DNA of 64,000 bases from Atriophallophorus winterbourni (Eukaryota > Platyhelminthes > Trematoda > Plagiorchiida > Microphallidae). This document shows positions 11,290 to 22,731 of this stretch, piece after piece. Positions within the stretch are counted from its first letter, which is position 1, and the number at the start of each line of letters is the position of its first letter. The stretch is from positions 1 to 64,000 of the forward strand of contig JACCGJ010018212.1 in assembly GCA_013407085.1 (NCBI GenBank), read 5' to 3'. A program made the position numbers and the translations under genes. The notes beneath the pieces were generated by a model, which made no database searches, was not told the origin of the DNA, and saw only the letters and a program-made list of their open reading frames with translations.

Positions 11290-13420
11290 GAATTAAAAGA
11301 TTTTTTCAAAGAGAGTAATATCTTTTCACAGCCAAAAGGCCCAGACCTTTACTGCATACTCCAACGTAGGACAGATATTTTTTCGAAGAGAGCAATATAT
11401 TTTCGTATCCATTGAACCAAGAACTCCATCACCTACCCCATCGTAAGACGACGGTAGACATTCTTTATTCTTGTTAACGTTGCAAGATAGAATGTTTGTA
11501 AATATTCTTGAAAAGCAACCTCAAAATCTGCTGGCATATAGATATATTTCCGGGACGTAAACCACCCTCTTGTCTTTTCAACTACTAAATACTCCAACGT
11601 TTTTTTCCAACGAGCTTGATGCCAACAATTCAGTTCATAACTGATATGCCAAGTGACATTCTCGCCAAATTGGAACATTTTGTCTTGGCGCGTTTTGAAT
11701 TTCATATCATGCAGAGCCATCCAATCTGATACGTTGGTTATATCCATTTGCAGTTTCTCCTAGTCTGGTGCAGAAGTGATTCACATCCAACACTTTGTTA
11801 CAACTCGCGGTCATAACCATTTTTAATGACAAGAGTTGGGCTGAATCCTTCATGTACAGAAAATAAAACCGGACCTATTACAAAAACGTGTTGCACTCTG
11901 CTGATGTTTTTAATGTCATTTATCAGCACACTCCAAATCTTGCTTGAGAAATTGACAAATTATCGTACAACCATGCGAGATGTAAATCACAAATTCCGAC
12001 GCGCATGATATTTTGTGAAAGGGCCCTGGCAAACTCTTAAATATGTCCTGCAATCAAGAATGAATGCGGCTTCATCTACGTCAATCTTTTCACAACCTTC
12101 TAGCATAGACAGAAGCGATGGGATCGCAATACGTGATGTGTTGTCGAAAAATAAAATACGAATTTTCAAGTTCAAGGATATTCCTTTTGAGACTATAAAC
12201 TTCATGACCTTCTCAATAGCCTGCATTAGATTAACGTGACGATGATTTGCAACATCAGATCGGCAGTCACTTTGAAGATGTGTGTAATCACGCCTGATTT
12301 CCAATCCTTTGCTACAACTCCATGAATCAACGTAGTTTAACATTCTTGAAAGCGGTTGAAAAAGCTGATGCCATCTGCAGCTGGAGATTTTCTTGTATTC
12401 AGTTTGACCAATTGATTGATGACAATCTCTCCTTTAATCAGTTGCTCTTCCTTACGTTCCGATTTCTAACTTGTCTGAATCTTCATAACGTTCCACTGAA
12501 ACTATTTGCGCGATGATATTTATGTAGGAAATTGCGAGAGAATCTTTGGTTTCAGGAGCGGCCTCGAAGAGTTATTTAGCAATAAAGTTTGTGAATCTAT
12601 CTCTTTTGACTTTCACTTTCGCGTTTGGTTTCGTTCCTTCTTTGACATCGGCATCAATTTGTGCCATTCAGTATCCTCTCGAATTAGTAAAATCATTTTT
12701 GTGTGTGTCATACAAAAATGTTTCCAATAACTAGGAATATTGCTAACTTTATGCATCATGAACGCAAATCCCTTCAACTTTTTCCGTTTTTGTTGTTCTG
12801 CGAACAACATTAACATTATGACAGAGAAAACTGCAAAATTCATACAATCCACACACGATAGCTAAATGTTTTCCATCCACGAACCATTAATCCCATCAAG
12901 CATAAATCGCGGATGGATGGAGTAACAAATGCATCATAGCATTCTGAGGCTAGTTTGCAGTTTATGTTCATTCGGCTAAACCGAGATCGTCCAACTTGCT
13001 GCATCAAGTGTTTAGAACGAGAATCGTCAAGTGATCTGTTTTCAGAAATTGTTAAGTAGAATAAACATATTTTTAACGAGGCAATCGTGCGAAATGGAGT
13101 CGTTTTCGAAAGACCTAAGCAACCTATTGAGCATTACCCTACTAGTTTAATAAACATTCTTTAGACCGCTCACGTTGAATACTCTGTGTCTTGTCATTTT
13201 CTAGCTAGGAAACGGAAGGTAATGCTTCAGGCTTTGAGGAAAGATGGTTCGTGCAACGCGCACTGGCTGTCGATAAACCCGATAAGGCTTCAGACTGTCA
13301 GTGTAGTGGTAGAAATCGTTCATTTTGACGTCAAACTGTCAAAATCCATTTTCTGTATCCTATTTTGAGGGATTGTCACAAACCACAGGAATATGTTTGT
13401 TTTCAAGTTTGCAGTTTACT
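11290..13420 (-). mobile_element. LINE family B, copy 1 (degenerate)
   Basis: The minus strand carries a broken non-LTR reverse transcriptase of CR1/jockey style. The 5' linker is at 12610-12850 (FxxHxxHKVSNIPSYWKHF, LIREDTEWHKL), then GVVAKDWKSGVITHIFK near 12300, a thumb region at 11430-11747 (DWMALHDMKFKTRQDKMFQF) and a PTLEYAVKVWAF motif near 11340. Many stops and frame changes are present, and the catalytic aspartates are not readable. The same sequence recurs at 18428-19790 and 32828-35060. From about 11500 on it is part of the triplicated module. Confidence 0.7.
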
Positions 13421-13792
13421 TAAAAGTTTGTGAAATGGGTTAGGTAAAGAAAAATGTTGGGAAATATATTCAATGGATATCTTTTTTTCTCAGCTGAATC
13501 ACTGGATACATATGCATTAGGTAAACATCAATCAACAGTATATTAAAATTGTCCAATTAAACGTTTATTTTACCTGCAACAGCAGATTTTTGTCCAGTGT
13601 CACATTCGCGTGAGTATTATTGAGAAAAAAATCAATTCCAAGTTTATAACTAACTTATGTTTTAAGCACAACAATTACTTTAGCATTATTGATAATAAAT
13701 GGCCGATTAAATAATCAATTGTCTTGATCGAATTTTTTAAATTATCGCATTGAGAAAAATACGTGTTTGCTTCAAGATTATTCAAGGGTAAT
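13421..13792. repeat. Module copy 1, part between LINE B and the RTE-like insertion
   Basis: AT-rich non-coding sequence closely matching 35085-35465 (shared words such as gggttaggta and tgttgggaaatatat). It breaks off at the target site of the RTE-like LINE and resumes at 17823. Confidence 0.8.
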
Positions 13793-13881
13793 TGTTGGCC
13801 TCCTTCGGTCGATGTCGACAATGGATGTACATCAAAATCACGTGAATGTTCAAGGTTTGCAACTTTTGAGTGACTAAACAG

Positions 13882-14499
13882 TCAGATTCGGGAAGAACAA
13901 TTTCTCCCACAGCGCAGGCAACGAAAGTCAAAACTCGGTTTCATTGCGTCAGTTGCACGCCGGCGGCGGGATCTGCGTTCAGCAGCCAAGATCTGTATCT
14001 GCTCCTCCCCAGCTTGTAGACGACGCTTTACACAGTACCTCCTAAGTGAGCGGTCAAGAGCAAGTTCTTCCCAAATCGCCGGGTCAATGCCAAGATCCTT
14101 CATATCACTTTTGCAAACGTCTTTTTGCCGCAAGTGCAGTCTACCTAATGGTAGCCTTCCTAATTGCAACTCACCATAGAGTAGATCTTTCGGAATACGA
14201 CAATTTTCCATTCTCTAGACATGACCAAGCCAGCGCATGCGGCGCTGTCGCAATAGAGTGAACATGCTCTGTAGACCAGCTTTTGAAAGCACGTCAGCAT
14301 AAGTCACTCTGTCCATCCACGATATGTTCTTGATACGACGGATGCTTCGTAGATGGAAAGCATTCAGCTTCCGTTCGTGTCTTGCATGGGTGGTCCAGGT
14401 TTCACTGCCGTACATTAAATCATTTAGTACGCACGCGTTGTATACCATTATCTGTGTCTTTACAGACAGCTTGAGGTTACACCAAACACGAGAGTTCAA
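13882..14499 (-). pseudogene. RTE-like LINE polyprotein, C-terminal region
   Basis: Two overlapping frames encode the conserved C-terminal part of this LINE family: MVYNACVLNDLMYGSETWTT, then RHERKLNAFHLRSIRRI, RRMRWLGHV, IPKDLLYGELQLG and a final FRCLRCGRNCSSRI cysteine motif. A frameshift near 14212 separates them. In LINEs this region follows the reverse transcriptase and is thought to bind RNA. It is the best preserved part of the element across all copies in the window. Confidence 0.8.
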
Positions 14500-15520
14500 T
14501 CGAGCCGGATTAGAGCTGCTCTGCCAATCCGCTTATCAATCTCCGTGTGTAGCGAGAGGTTATCCGCAACGGTTGAACCCAGGTATGTGAACTGATTTAC
14601 TGATTTAAGCTGACCGTTTCGAACAGTTATGTTGCAAGGCGATACAATCCCTTGACCACGGACTTTGGTCTTGCTCATGCTGATTGTTTGCCCAAAGTCT
14701 TTTCATGCCGACGAAAAACAGTCCATTAAAGACTGAAGGTTCTCTTGTGAGTGAGAAATGAATGCTGCATCGTCGGCAAACAGCATGTCACGGATAATCA
14801 CATTTCGTCCCTTGGTTTGTGCTCTCAACCAGTTTAGGTTGAAAAGCTTGCCATCACTTAGCATGCGTAGGTAAATACCTTCTGTCTTCGTCCTAAAAGC
14901 GTGCTTCAGAAGCAGAGCAAAGAAAATGCTGACCAGCGTGGGAGCAAGAACACACCCTTGTTTGACGCCTAGGCGAAACCGTTAAAATGGACTGAGCTCT
15001 TCATGTCTGATTGGACCGTAATAACGAGCTCTAGCAGCCTTGGGGGCAGCCTATCAAATCAAGCATTTTGAAAAGTCCCTGCTTGTTGAAGTAGTCGATT
15101 GTCTTCGCTAAATCAATAAAAGCAGCGTACAAAGGCATAAGCTGTTCCCGACAATTTTCTTGAAGTTGTCTCAGGGAGAAGATCATTTTAACAGTTGATT
15201 TTCCCTTGCGGAGCCACATTGAGATTCAGTGTAAATTCTATCAGCTTAAACCTGCAGCCGGATCTGTAAGACTTTAGCAAACAATTTGCCAACAACATTC
15301 AGAAGGGAGATTCATCTGTAATTGTTACATTCGCCTCTATCTCCTTTTTCATTGAATAGCGTGATGACCTTTGTGTCTCGCATCTTTTGTGGGACACACT
15401 CCTCCTGCCAGCGCTGAAGAAGCAAATTGTGAAGCGTTTGTAATAATGCTGCTCTACAGCATTTGATGAGCTCAAGTGTAATCCCGTCGTCACCGGGGGC
15501 CTTCCCATTTGCTAAGCGGT
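14500..15520 (-). pseudogene. RTE-like LINE reverse transcriptase domain (broken)
   Basis: The minus strand reads, in several frames, GDDGITLELIK near 15480, LYAAFIDLAKTIDYF box A (15100-15150), a GVKQGC box B equivalent near 14950 and RDMLFADDAAF at about 14770-14795, where the FADD catalytic pair is intact. It makes cDNA at the nicked target in functional relatives. At least three frameshifts interrupt it here. Confidence 0.75.
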
Positions 15521-15866
15521 CGATTGCCCTATCGATCTATCAAGTTTATAAGGGGTATCTAGAAATTCAATGGTCGGCAACCGCTCGAAATATTCAAGTA
15601 CATGCGGTAGAAAAGTACTCCCCTAGAGTAGGGAGAGAAGAAGTGCTCTACCCATCTTTCAATCTGCTGAGTTTTGTCCACAATCGGGTCCCCAGATGCA
15701 GACTTAACGGGAGCCGTTTTAAGTTTGTTTGGACCAATGGCTCTCTTGATCCCATCATACATGACGTGAAAACTTCTAGTATCCGCAGTTTTTGGATATT
15801 AAGGCTAATTTCTGTGCAGTAGTTATTTGCACATCGCCTTGCAGTCTGTTGTACCTTAATTCTAGC

Positions 15867-17000
15867 TTATTTTAGAAGTCTAATGTTTTCATCTGTTGGC
15901 ATACCTTTGAACCTCAAGATAGCTGAGCGTTTCTCATCCAACACAGCAGTCATCTCAGAAGCTTTTGCTTCGAACCAGTCGCTCGTTCGGGCTTTCTTCG
16001 GACCGAACGTAGAAAGTGCGACTCGGCATATGCAGCTTTTTATCGACTCCCAGTTTTCTAAAGCCGATTCAAGTGAGGTTGTCTTGCTGAATTTGGCTGT
16101 GAAGGCTTTTGAAAATCGCGCAGCTAGATTAAGATCGCACATGCGGGTGACTTCAATTCTAGGCTTACCAGACAATATGGGTGGGTTAAATCTGGTGGAG
16201 GGAAGCTTCTGTTTTGCACAGACCAGCAAATGATCAGTTTCACAGTCTGCGCTTTGATATTATCTGGTGAGAAGTAAGCTTCCTATGTTGGTGCGCCTAA
16301 CAAGAATAAGATCAACCTGCTGCCAGTGGTTAGAGCGAGGATGTTTCCAAGATACCTTATGCTGTAATTTTGTTTGAAAGAAAGTGTTACTGACATAAAG
16401 ACTGAACTTGGTGCATAATTCTAAAAGGCGTTGTCTGATTTCATTGGTTTTACCTACACCGAACCTTCCGAGACATATTTGCCAAGATTCGTAATCCACA
16501 TCAACTCTAGCTTTGAAATCAACCAATACCACTACACAGTTTCCTTTTGGCACGTTTTTCAGGATTCTTGCGAAATGGTGATAAAAAGCGTCTTTTTCAG
16601 CAGGCGTCGCAGAGAGCGTCGGCGCATAAATGTTTACCAACGTAATGGTACCAGTAATGCACCTCAGATTTAGAGTCCAAATCCGTTCGCCCCCACTGCT
16701 GCTCGGTTCTGTTGCTCTAAGAAGGTCGCCTCGAACGGCAAACCCAACTCCATGCAGTCAAGGCTCAATGGAACCACTTCCTCTCCAGAAAACTGTAATC
16801 TCTTTCTGTTAGTATACCAGTGTCTGGTAATCACGTCTCTTGCAGGGCAGCCACGTCGATATTCAGCCTCCTTAACTCAATGTTCATCATAGCAGATTTT
16901 CTTACGCTTCTGATATTTGAGACGTCGTTATGAAATTCAGGAAGCCTGGACCGGACGTTCCAGGTTCCCAGTTTCAGAAATGACATTTGTTTTTTAGTAG
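15867..17000 (-). pseudogene. RTE-like LINE APE endonuclease and linker (broken)
   Basis: The minus strand carries the endonuclease end VNIYAPTLSATPAEKDAFYH, then VVLVDFKAR (the G-D-F-N motif changed to V-D-F-K), GRFGVGKTNE, and the linker with FGPKKARTSDWFEAKASEM. The N-terminal TWNVR and ALQE-TR motifs lie in a different frame near 16850-16960. The altered LGDFN motif and the stops imply loss of target-nicking activity. Confidence 0.75.
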
Positions 17001-17822
17001 TTGGTTTCGCTGGTGCGGAATAAACAGTCTGCTTTTTGGTTGATTCCTAATCCCCATGCACCCAATGAGATAAGCAGACCGTGGCGAGACGGCACTTTAT
17101 TGACTGGGGGCTGTTTAGCTTGAGGCGGGAGGTAGCCGTCCAATGAGACCTGAAAGTCTGTCCCACCGTCGGACGCAGTTCCAGACGCTGAGCTCTACGC
17201 TAATCGAGCAATAGCTTTTAACCAGTATCTGCTGCTTCCCGTGTTATTACCCGGAGAATCGAAATGGAGTGTCCTCTCCATTAGAGCGTTGTGATGTACG
17301 CCAGGGCAGTTCAAAGTGGAGAACTAGCTGTTGACTCCGCAGCAAGTGCTTCCACTACACGGCACCACCGGAACCGAAAGAACAGCTAGGCTGATACGTT
17401 TGGACAACGATGTCGTCGCATATGTTGACAGAACGAAGTTATATAAATCTTCAGAATGCCTAGCGGGACTCCGGCTCCTGATTTTTCCAGGAGATTGACT
17501 ACTGAAGCCTTTTCCATGATTGGATGTAGCCACAAGGCAGTGAAGGTTTGAGATAAAGATTTTTCTTCCCCCAGGTGGACCGCCTTCATGGATTTACGAG
17601 CTCTACCTGCTAGAAGCATGCTGGATTTGAGGCGCCAGTCAGACGGCTTCGCCCACTCTTCTGTCGATAGAAGCATATCCGCCGAGTCACACAGCACCAC
17701 GCTGCCGGCCAGGAGCTGGACTTAGTTGTCAGAGGCTACATGAGACGCGTGCCATTGGAGCATTTTTGGAATTGTGAGCTCACCCCCAAAACCGACCCGG
17801 CTTTGACAACCTTGGAACCTCC

Positions 17823-18115
17823 AGGGTAATACATTGTGCAAATAAAACTTGCCATCACACTGGATCAAAAGTAACCAATATGTAATTCGAATTTTTGAAT
17901 ACAGTTGATTCGCAGTATATTTTAATTTCCTTTGATGGTTTATTTCTCCATTAATAAAGATATAATTGTCTGAAAGTATCGGTTTTGTGAAACGTTGTTT
18001 TTGTCTGTTCCTTTGTTAATAACAACCTTAAAATGATTCAGCATCATAGCAACTTATATTTTGACCTGTATTACCTTAATTTTGCGCAAAATGTTGGTGA
18101 AAAACGTTTCAACTC
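17823..18115. repeat. Module copy 1, continuation
   Basis: Matches 19805-20210 (apart from an insertion there) and 35470-35750; shared words include acagttgattcgcagtatat and ttttgcgcaaaatgttg. Non-coding. Confidence 0.8.
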
Positions 18116-18174
18116 TGTAATGTGTTTCAAGAATAGACTTGATGCCGTATGGAGCTCATTATTTCCTGCATTTT

Positions 18175-18420
18175 GCCCCTAATTGAGTAATGATATTGTA
18201 TTTTCCTGGTCTTTGAAATGCACTAATGTCTCCTCACCTTTGGTGAGGGGAGTTGTTGCTCTACATTCCAGGTAACCATCCTACCAGAAGAAATCTGTGA
18301 ACCTATTTTGTTTGAAGTGGTGGGCGCTCTTTTTGGCATACCACCGGAAAAAATCTGGACGCTCGATTGGCGACTCTGCCACATATCGTCCTGTGCAAAC
18401 TGAACTGAACTGAACTGTGT
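18175..18420 (+). repeat. Possible retroelement 3' end with (AACTG)n tail
   Basis: GC-richer sequence with a small perfect hairpin (ctcacctttggtgag near 18232), ending in four tandem AACTG units (18398-18417). It lies exactly between module copies 1 and 2. Short tandem tails are typical of LINE and SINE 3' ends; the family is not identified. Confidence 0.35.
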
Positions 18421-18427
18421 TCGTTTT

Positions 18428-19790
18428 TGTGATAACAATTACTCCATTTATCAGTTGCTCTGCCCTATGTTTCGATTTATGACTTGTCTGAATCTTTATA
18501 ACGTTCCACTGAAACTATCGGCGCGATTATACTTATATAGAAAATTGCGAGAGAATTGTTGGTTTCCAGAGCGGTCTCAATGAGTTATTTAGCAATATGG
18601 TCCGTGAATCTATCTCTTTCGACTTTCATTTTCGCGTTTATGATTGTGAATATTAAAATGGAGTTGCGTTGCTTTTTTGGCATCAGCATCAATTTGTGCC
18701 ACTCATTATCCTCTCGAATAAGTAAAATCATTTTTGTGCGTATCATACAAAAATGTTTCCAATAAAAAGGAATATTGCTAGCTTTATGCATCATTCAAGA
18801 TTCAAGATTCAAGATTCAAGAATTTATGGTCACAAAAAGCACATAGCTTCACAATTACCATATCATAGTAAATATACATTCAGGAAATAGGTTTAAAATA
18901 AACATGTAATGTCAAGTATAGTCAAGTTGTATAGTTACCATGAATCAATACGCAGGTGTCGTCAAATCGTTATGCAACAAATAAGTATCCAAATTTCGAA
19001 TAACCGTTCCGATGCTGGGAGAGATGACAAGAGTTTCGGGTAGGGAATTCCAAAGGAAACAGACACGTACACAATAAAAATATCGGCGACAGCTGATACG
19101 GGAGTGAGGAATTTGCAGTGTCGCTGAGTGGCTGCGTGTATGACGCTACTCGCTTCAACGTTTTCCGCTTTGTAGTTCCGCGAAAAACATTTACATTATA
19201 ACAGAGAAAACTGCAAAATTTATACAATACACGAAAGAAAGCTTAAAGTTTTCAATTCATGAAACATTAATCGCATCAAGCATACATCGCGGATGAATAG
19301 AGTAACAAATATAACAGGGCATTTTGATGCTAGTTGTCAGTTTAGGTTCATTATGCTGAACCGAGAGCGTCACGTTTGCTGGATCAGGTGTTTAGAACGA
19401 GAATCGTCAAAAGATCTGTTTTAGGAAATAGTTGATTCGGATAACCATTTTTTCAACGGGTGGAACATGGGAAATAGAGCCGTTTTCAAAAGACCTGGGC
19501 AACATATCGAGCATTACCCTACGAGTTTAAAGGAATTTCATTTCACCGCTCACTTTGGATACTCGGAGTCGTGTCTTTCTTTAGCTCGGCAATAGAAGGT
19601 AATGCTTCAGGCTTCTGAGAATACATGGTACAGACAACGCGCAATTGCCGTCGATATTGCTTATTGCTGTCAACGCCAAGGTTGCAATCGTTCCTTTTGA
19701 CATCAAACCGTCAAAATCCATTTCCTGTATCTAATTTCGGGGGATTGTCACAAACCACAGGAATCTGTTTGTTTTCAAGTTTGTTTGTTT
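18428..19790 (-). mobile_element. LINE family B, copy 2, interrupted
   Basis: Aligns with 12422-13410 and 34110-35070 (minus-strand peptide NIPFYWKHFCM, LIREDNEWHKL). It starts abruptly within the element at 18428, so the reverse transcriptase half is missing. A CR1-like 3' end is inserted at 18791-19145, after which the match resumes with acgctactcgcttcaacg. Confidence 0.75.
18791..19145 (-). mobile_element. 5'-truncated CR1-like LINE, 3' end with (GATTCAA)n
   Basis: The plus strand begins with four tandem gattcaa units and continues with sequence homologous to 55140-55460 (caaaaagcacatagcttcac, ggaaacagacacgtacac, gtgtcgctgagtggctgcg). Copies 1 and 3 of the module lack it, so it is an insertion. 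Short tandem repeats at the extreme 3' end are characteristic of CR1 elements. Confidence 0.8.
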
Positions 19791-19984
19791 CAAGATTATT
19801 CTAGAGTAATACATTTTGAAAATAAAACTTGCCATCACACCGGGTCAAACATAACCAGTATGTAATTCGAATTTTTGAATACAGTTGATTCGCAGTATAT
19901 TTTGGTTGCTTTGATGGTTTATATCGCTATTAATTGAGACATAATTTCCGGAAAATATCGGATTTGCGAAATTTCGTTCTTACC

Positions 19985-20101
19985 TTGAATATAAAAGCTC
20001 ATTTGCATACATTTCAAATACGCACACATCTAGCGACCGGTTTCGTGCTGTTTGCATTCATCAAGTAGGGACAGTCGGATCAGGATCCGCATGCGCAACT
20101 T
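19985..20101 (-). mobile_element. Short hammerhead-bearing repeat inserted in module copy 2
   Basis: About 117 bp present here but absent at the same place in module copies 1 (about 18000) and 3 (about 35645). The minus strand reads gcatgcggatcctgatc, then TTGATGA, an ATGCAAACAGCAC stem II, GAAACCGGTC, and ends gcatgcaaatgag. The flanks gttcttacct and gttttaacct look like a degenerate 10-bp target duplication. The hammerhead core has a C-to-T change at its first position and stem I no longer pairs, so it is probably inactive. Confidence 0.7.
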
Positions 20102-20689
20102 GTTTTAACCTGTTTTAAATTAACACCAATATAAAAATGAGTCCTCATCGTAGCAACTTATTTTTTTCACCTGTATGACCTTAGTTTTGCGCAAAATGTT
20201 GGTGAAAACTTTTCCAACGTTAAATCGGTTCTGCTGAGTTAGTTTCATGTGATCTTTGAGCGCGATCTCATACAGCATGGTTGAAAATCGATCTGTGAAT
20301 TAAACTGAGCCCCAAAATTTATCAAACCGCACACGAAAAAATATCGTTATCTTTCATTTCTTATTTCATTCTACGGAATATGTTTGAGAAACGTAGCGTA
20401 CAATTTGAGTTTTAGGGAAATTATTTTGATAAACACCGAAATATGGTTACACAATTGTAAAACTCGATTAGAAAATTCATTCTACTAACCTGAAAATGTC
20501 TTAACGTTAAAATGCTACATTTCTAGAATAAAATCAGAAATATAGTTTGGAATAACTAGTATATGTTCCAATTAAATCATTACTCAAGAAATAAAACTTG
20601 CGTTATCATAAAATATTGATTTTTAGCTCATAGCGTTTAACTAATGATTTACCAATTCATTCACTCTAGGTACATTTGAGTTAGGGCAA

Positions 20690-20925
20690 TGTAGATTTCA
20701 GTCGGGATCGTTACGCCCTAAAAAACTACAACCGAGTTCATTCTGTTTGCCATCACTAGACCGAAGCAAAAAGTTTAGGTTAGTGAGCCTTGAAACAATA
20801 ATGAATATGTAAACAAATGTGTACTCTGATTCCAATGTAAATTGGGTTACCTATAATGAATCATAACGTTTAATACAGAATCACACATGTGGCTCAGAAT
20901 CAAGCTTTATAAACGCGTTTCTTAT
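20690..20925 (-). repeat. Decayed hammerhead repeat unit (module copy 2)
   Basis: The motif ctgtttgccatcact at about 20750, followed by aagtttaggttagtgagcc and later cagaatcacacatgtgg, matches the better preserved hammerhead unit at 31636-31790. The ribozyme core is no longer intact. The same unit is present in module copy 3 at 36230-36450, so it predates the module duplication. Confidence 0.5.
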
Positions 20926-20951
20926 AATGTGTCTGCAAGATCCTTCATAGT

Positions 20952-21985
20952 TTGTTGTTGGCCTCCTTCGGTCGATGTCGACCATAGACGCACATCAAAA
21001 TCGAATGAATTTTCATGTTTTACAGCTTTTTGAAGGTCCGCTTCGGGAGGAACAATCTCTCTCGCAGCGCTTGCAACGATGGACAGAACTCTTTTGTAAG
21101 GAGCCAGTTACACGCTGGCGGCAAGATCTGCGTTTACCAGCCAAGAGCGCTATATGCTCCTCCCCAGCTTGCAGACGACGCTTTACACAATGCCTCTAAT
21201 GTGAGCGGTCAAGAGCAAGTTCTTACCATCTCGCGGGGTCAATGAAAAGAGCTTTCGTATCTCTTTTGCAAATCTCTTTGTACTGCAAGTGCGGTCTGCC
21301 CAATGGTAGACTTCCTAATTGCAACTCACCATAGAGTAGATGCTTCGGAATACGACCATTTTCCATTATGTAGGCATGACCAAGCCACCGCAGGCGGCGC
21401 TGTTGCAATAGAGTATACATGATCTGTAGACCAGCCTTTGGAAGCACTTCAGCGTTAGTCACTCTGTCCATCCACGATGAATTCAATATACGACGGATGC
21501 TTCGTAGATGGGAAGCATTCAACTTCCGTTCGTGTCTGGCGTGGGTGGTCCAGGTTTCGATGCCGTATAGTAAAGCATTTAGTACGCACGCGCTATATAC
21601 CATCATTTTTGTCTTTACAGTCAGCTTGCGGTTACCCCAAAACACGAGAGTTCAACCGGGACAAAATGACAGCTGCTCTGCCAATCCTCTTATCAATCTG
21701 CGGCACTAGCGACAGTTTATCCGCAATGGTTGAACCAAGATATGTGAAACGATGTACTGGTTCAAGCTGACAGTTTCGAACAATGATGATTGGTGGCGAT
21801 ACAGTCCCTTGACCGAGGACTTTGGTCTTGCTCATGCTGGTTGTTATACCAAAGTCTTTGCATGCCGACGAAAAACAGTCCATTAGCGACCGTAGTTTCT
21901 CTTGGGAGTGAGCAATAGAGGCTGCATCGTCGGCAAACAACAGGTCACGGATTATCACATCCCGTACTTTGGTTTGTGTTCACAG
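20952..21985 (-). mobile_element. RTE-like LINE copy 3, 5'-truncated
   Basis: The plus strand starts ggcctccttcggtcgatg, the antisense 3' end of the family, and stops in the reverse transcriptase region near ttggtttgtg. Module copy 3 lacks it (around 36485), so it is a real insertion. The minus strand holds the longest continuous LINE frames of the window: RT piece RDLLFADDAASIAHS with intact FADD at 21632-21958, and the C-terminal region at 21223-21645 (HERKLNASHLRSIRRIL, LRWLGHAYIMENGRIPKHLL). The two overlap, separated by one frameshift. The final cysteine motif is present but degraded. Confidence 0.88.
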
Positions 21986-22731
21986 CACGAAACTATTCCG
22001 GCTTTTTGCCACAACGAGGTGAAGACAGCACGATCATGTTTAATAATCTTCCAGAGAATTATATAATGGTAATAATTGTTTGAATTTGAAGCCACACCCA
22101 CACGTTTTGTTAGATATAAACTTGTCGTTTAATTTCACCAATTTCTTTTGAATTCGCTTCTGAAATTTTCACGAGTTTTGCATTGCGTTGAGAGAGTAAA
22201 TCAAAAACTTATGCATTTTAAAGTGAAATACATATGTGTGAAAAACGAACATGGCTGAGGGTGACCACTCGAACTATAAATAACAAGCAGGTATTCTATA
22301 CTGTACCAGCATATTATTTTGTTTCCGATATTTCACGTCTGTGCATTTGTCAGTAGGCTTACACACCTCAGGTTCAACTACCACAGTACAAATCTGATGC
22401 ATTAACATATATACTTCTTGCTCCGAAACAGCCTCGACTCGATAAGTCATTTTCGGACAGTTTAAATATCATATGAATCAACAATTAATTTTCAATGCAC
22501 TATTATATAATACTTAATGCGAAGGGAAACTTTTGGATAATGTTATAATATTAGGAGAGTAGGTTTGTGACGATAATTCGTATGCTGAAAATGGATTCAC
22601 GAAACAAATTAAAGTCAAGGAAATGTCCAAATTGTTTCTCTTGGAATACAAAGACATTTTCGAGTGAAATTCTAATTGAAAATGTTGTAGTAACAAAATC
22701 AGTGAAAAAGTATCATAAAATTGCAAGTAAT
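21986..22731. repeat. Module copy 2, continuation
   Basis: Matches 36500-37225 of module copy 3 (ctttttgccacaacgaggtg, gtaggtttgtgacgataattcg). Non-coding. Confidence 0.8.

Larger units (their letters stand above)
13793..17822 (-). mobile_element. Near full-length RTE-like LINE with 8-bp TSD
   Basis: A 4.03-kb antisense element is flanked by agggtaat (13785-13792 and 17823-17830). Removing it restores module sequence that matches the uninterrupted versions at 19795-19830 and 35455-35500, which confirms both ends. In sense order it has a roughly 0.7-kb 5' UTR, an APE-type endonuclease, a linker, a reverse transcriptase and a C-terminal region with a CxxC motif. It ends with a conserved gtcgacatcgaccgaagg motif and has no poly-A tail. 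Stops and frameshifts disable it. Family assignment to the RTE/RTEX group is from domain order and sequence style, not a search. Confidence 0.88.
19791..20951. repeat. Module copy 2, non-coding part
   Basis: Matches 35455-36480 over its length, except for an insertion at 19985-20101. Non-coding and AT-rich. It includes a decayed hammerhead unit (20690-20925). Confidence 0.75.

Noticed and set aside
17725..17822. HDV-like ribozyme at the LINE 5' end, as known in some RTE and R2 elements.
   Set aside because: The stem order and the C-N-R-A-G joining segment do not fall in the required places relative to the outer stem. Kept only as an unexplained structure.
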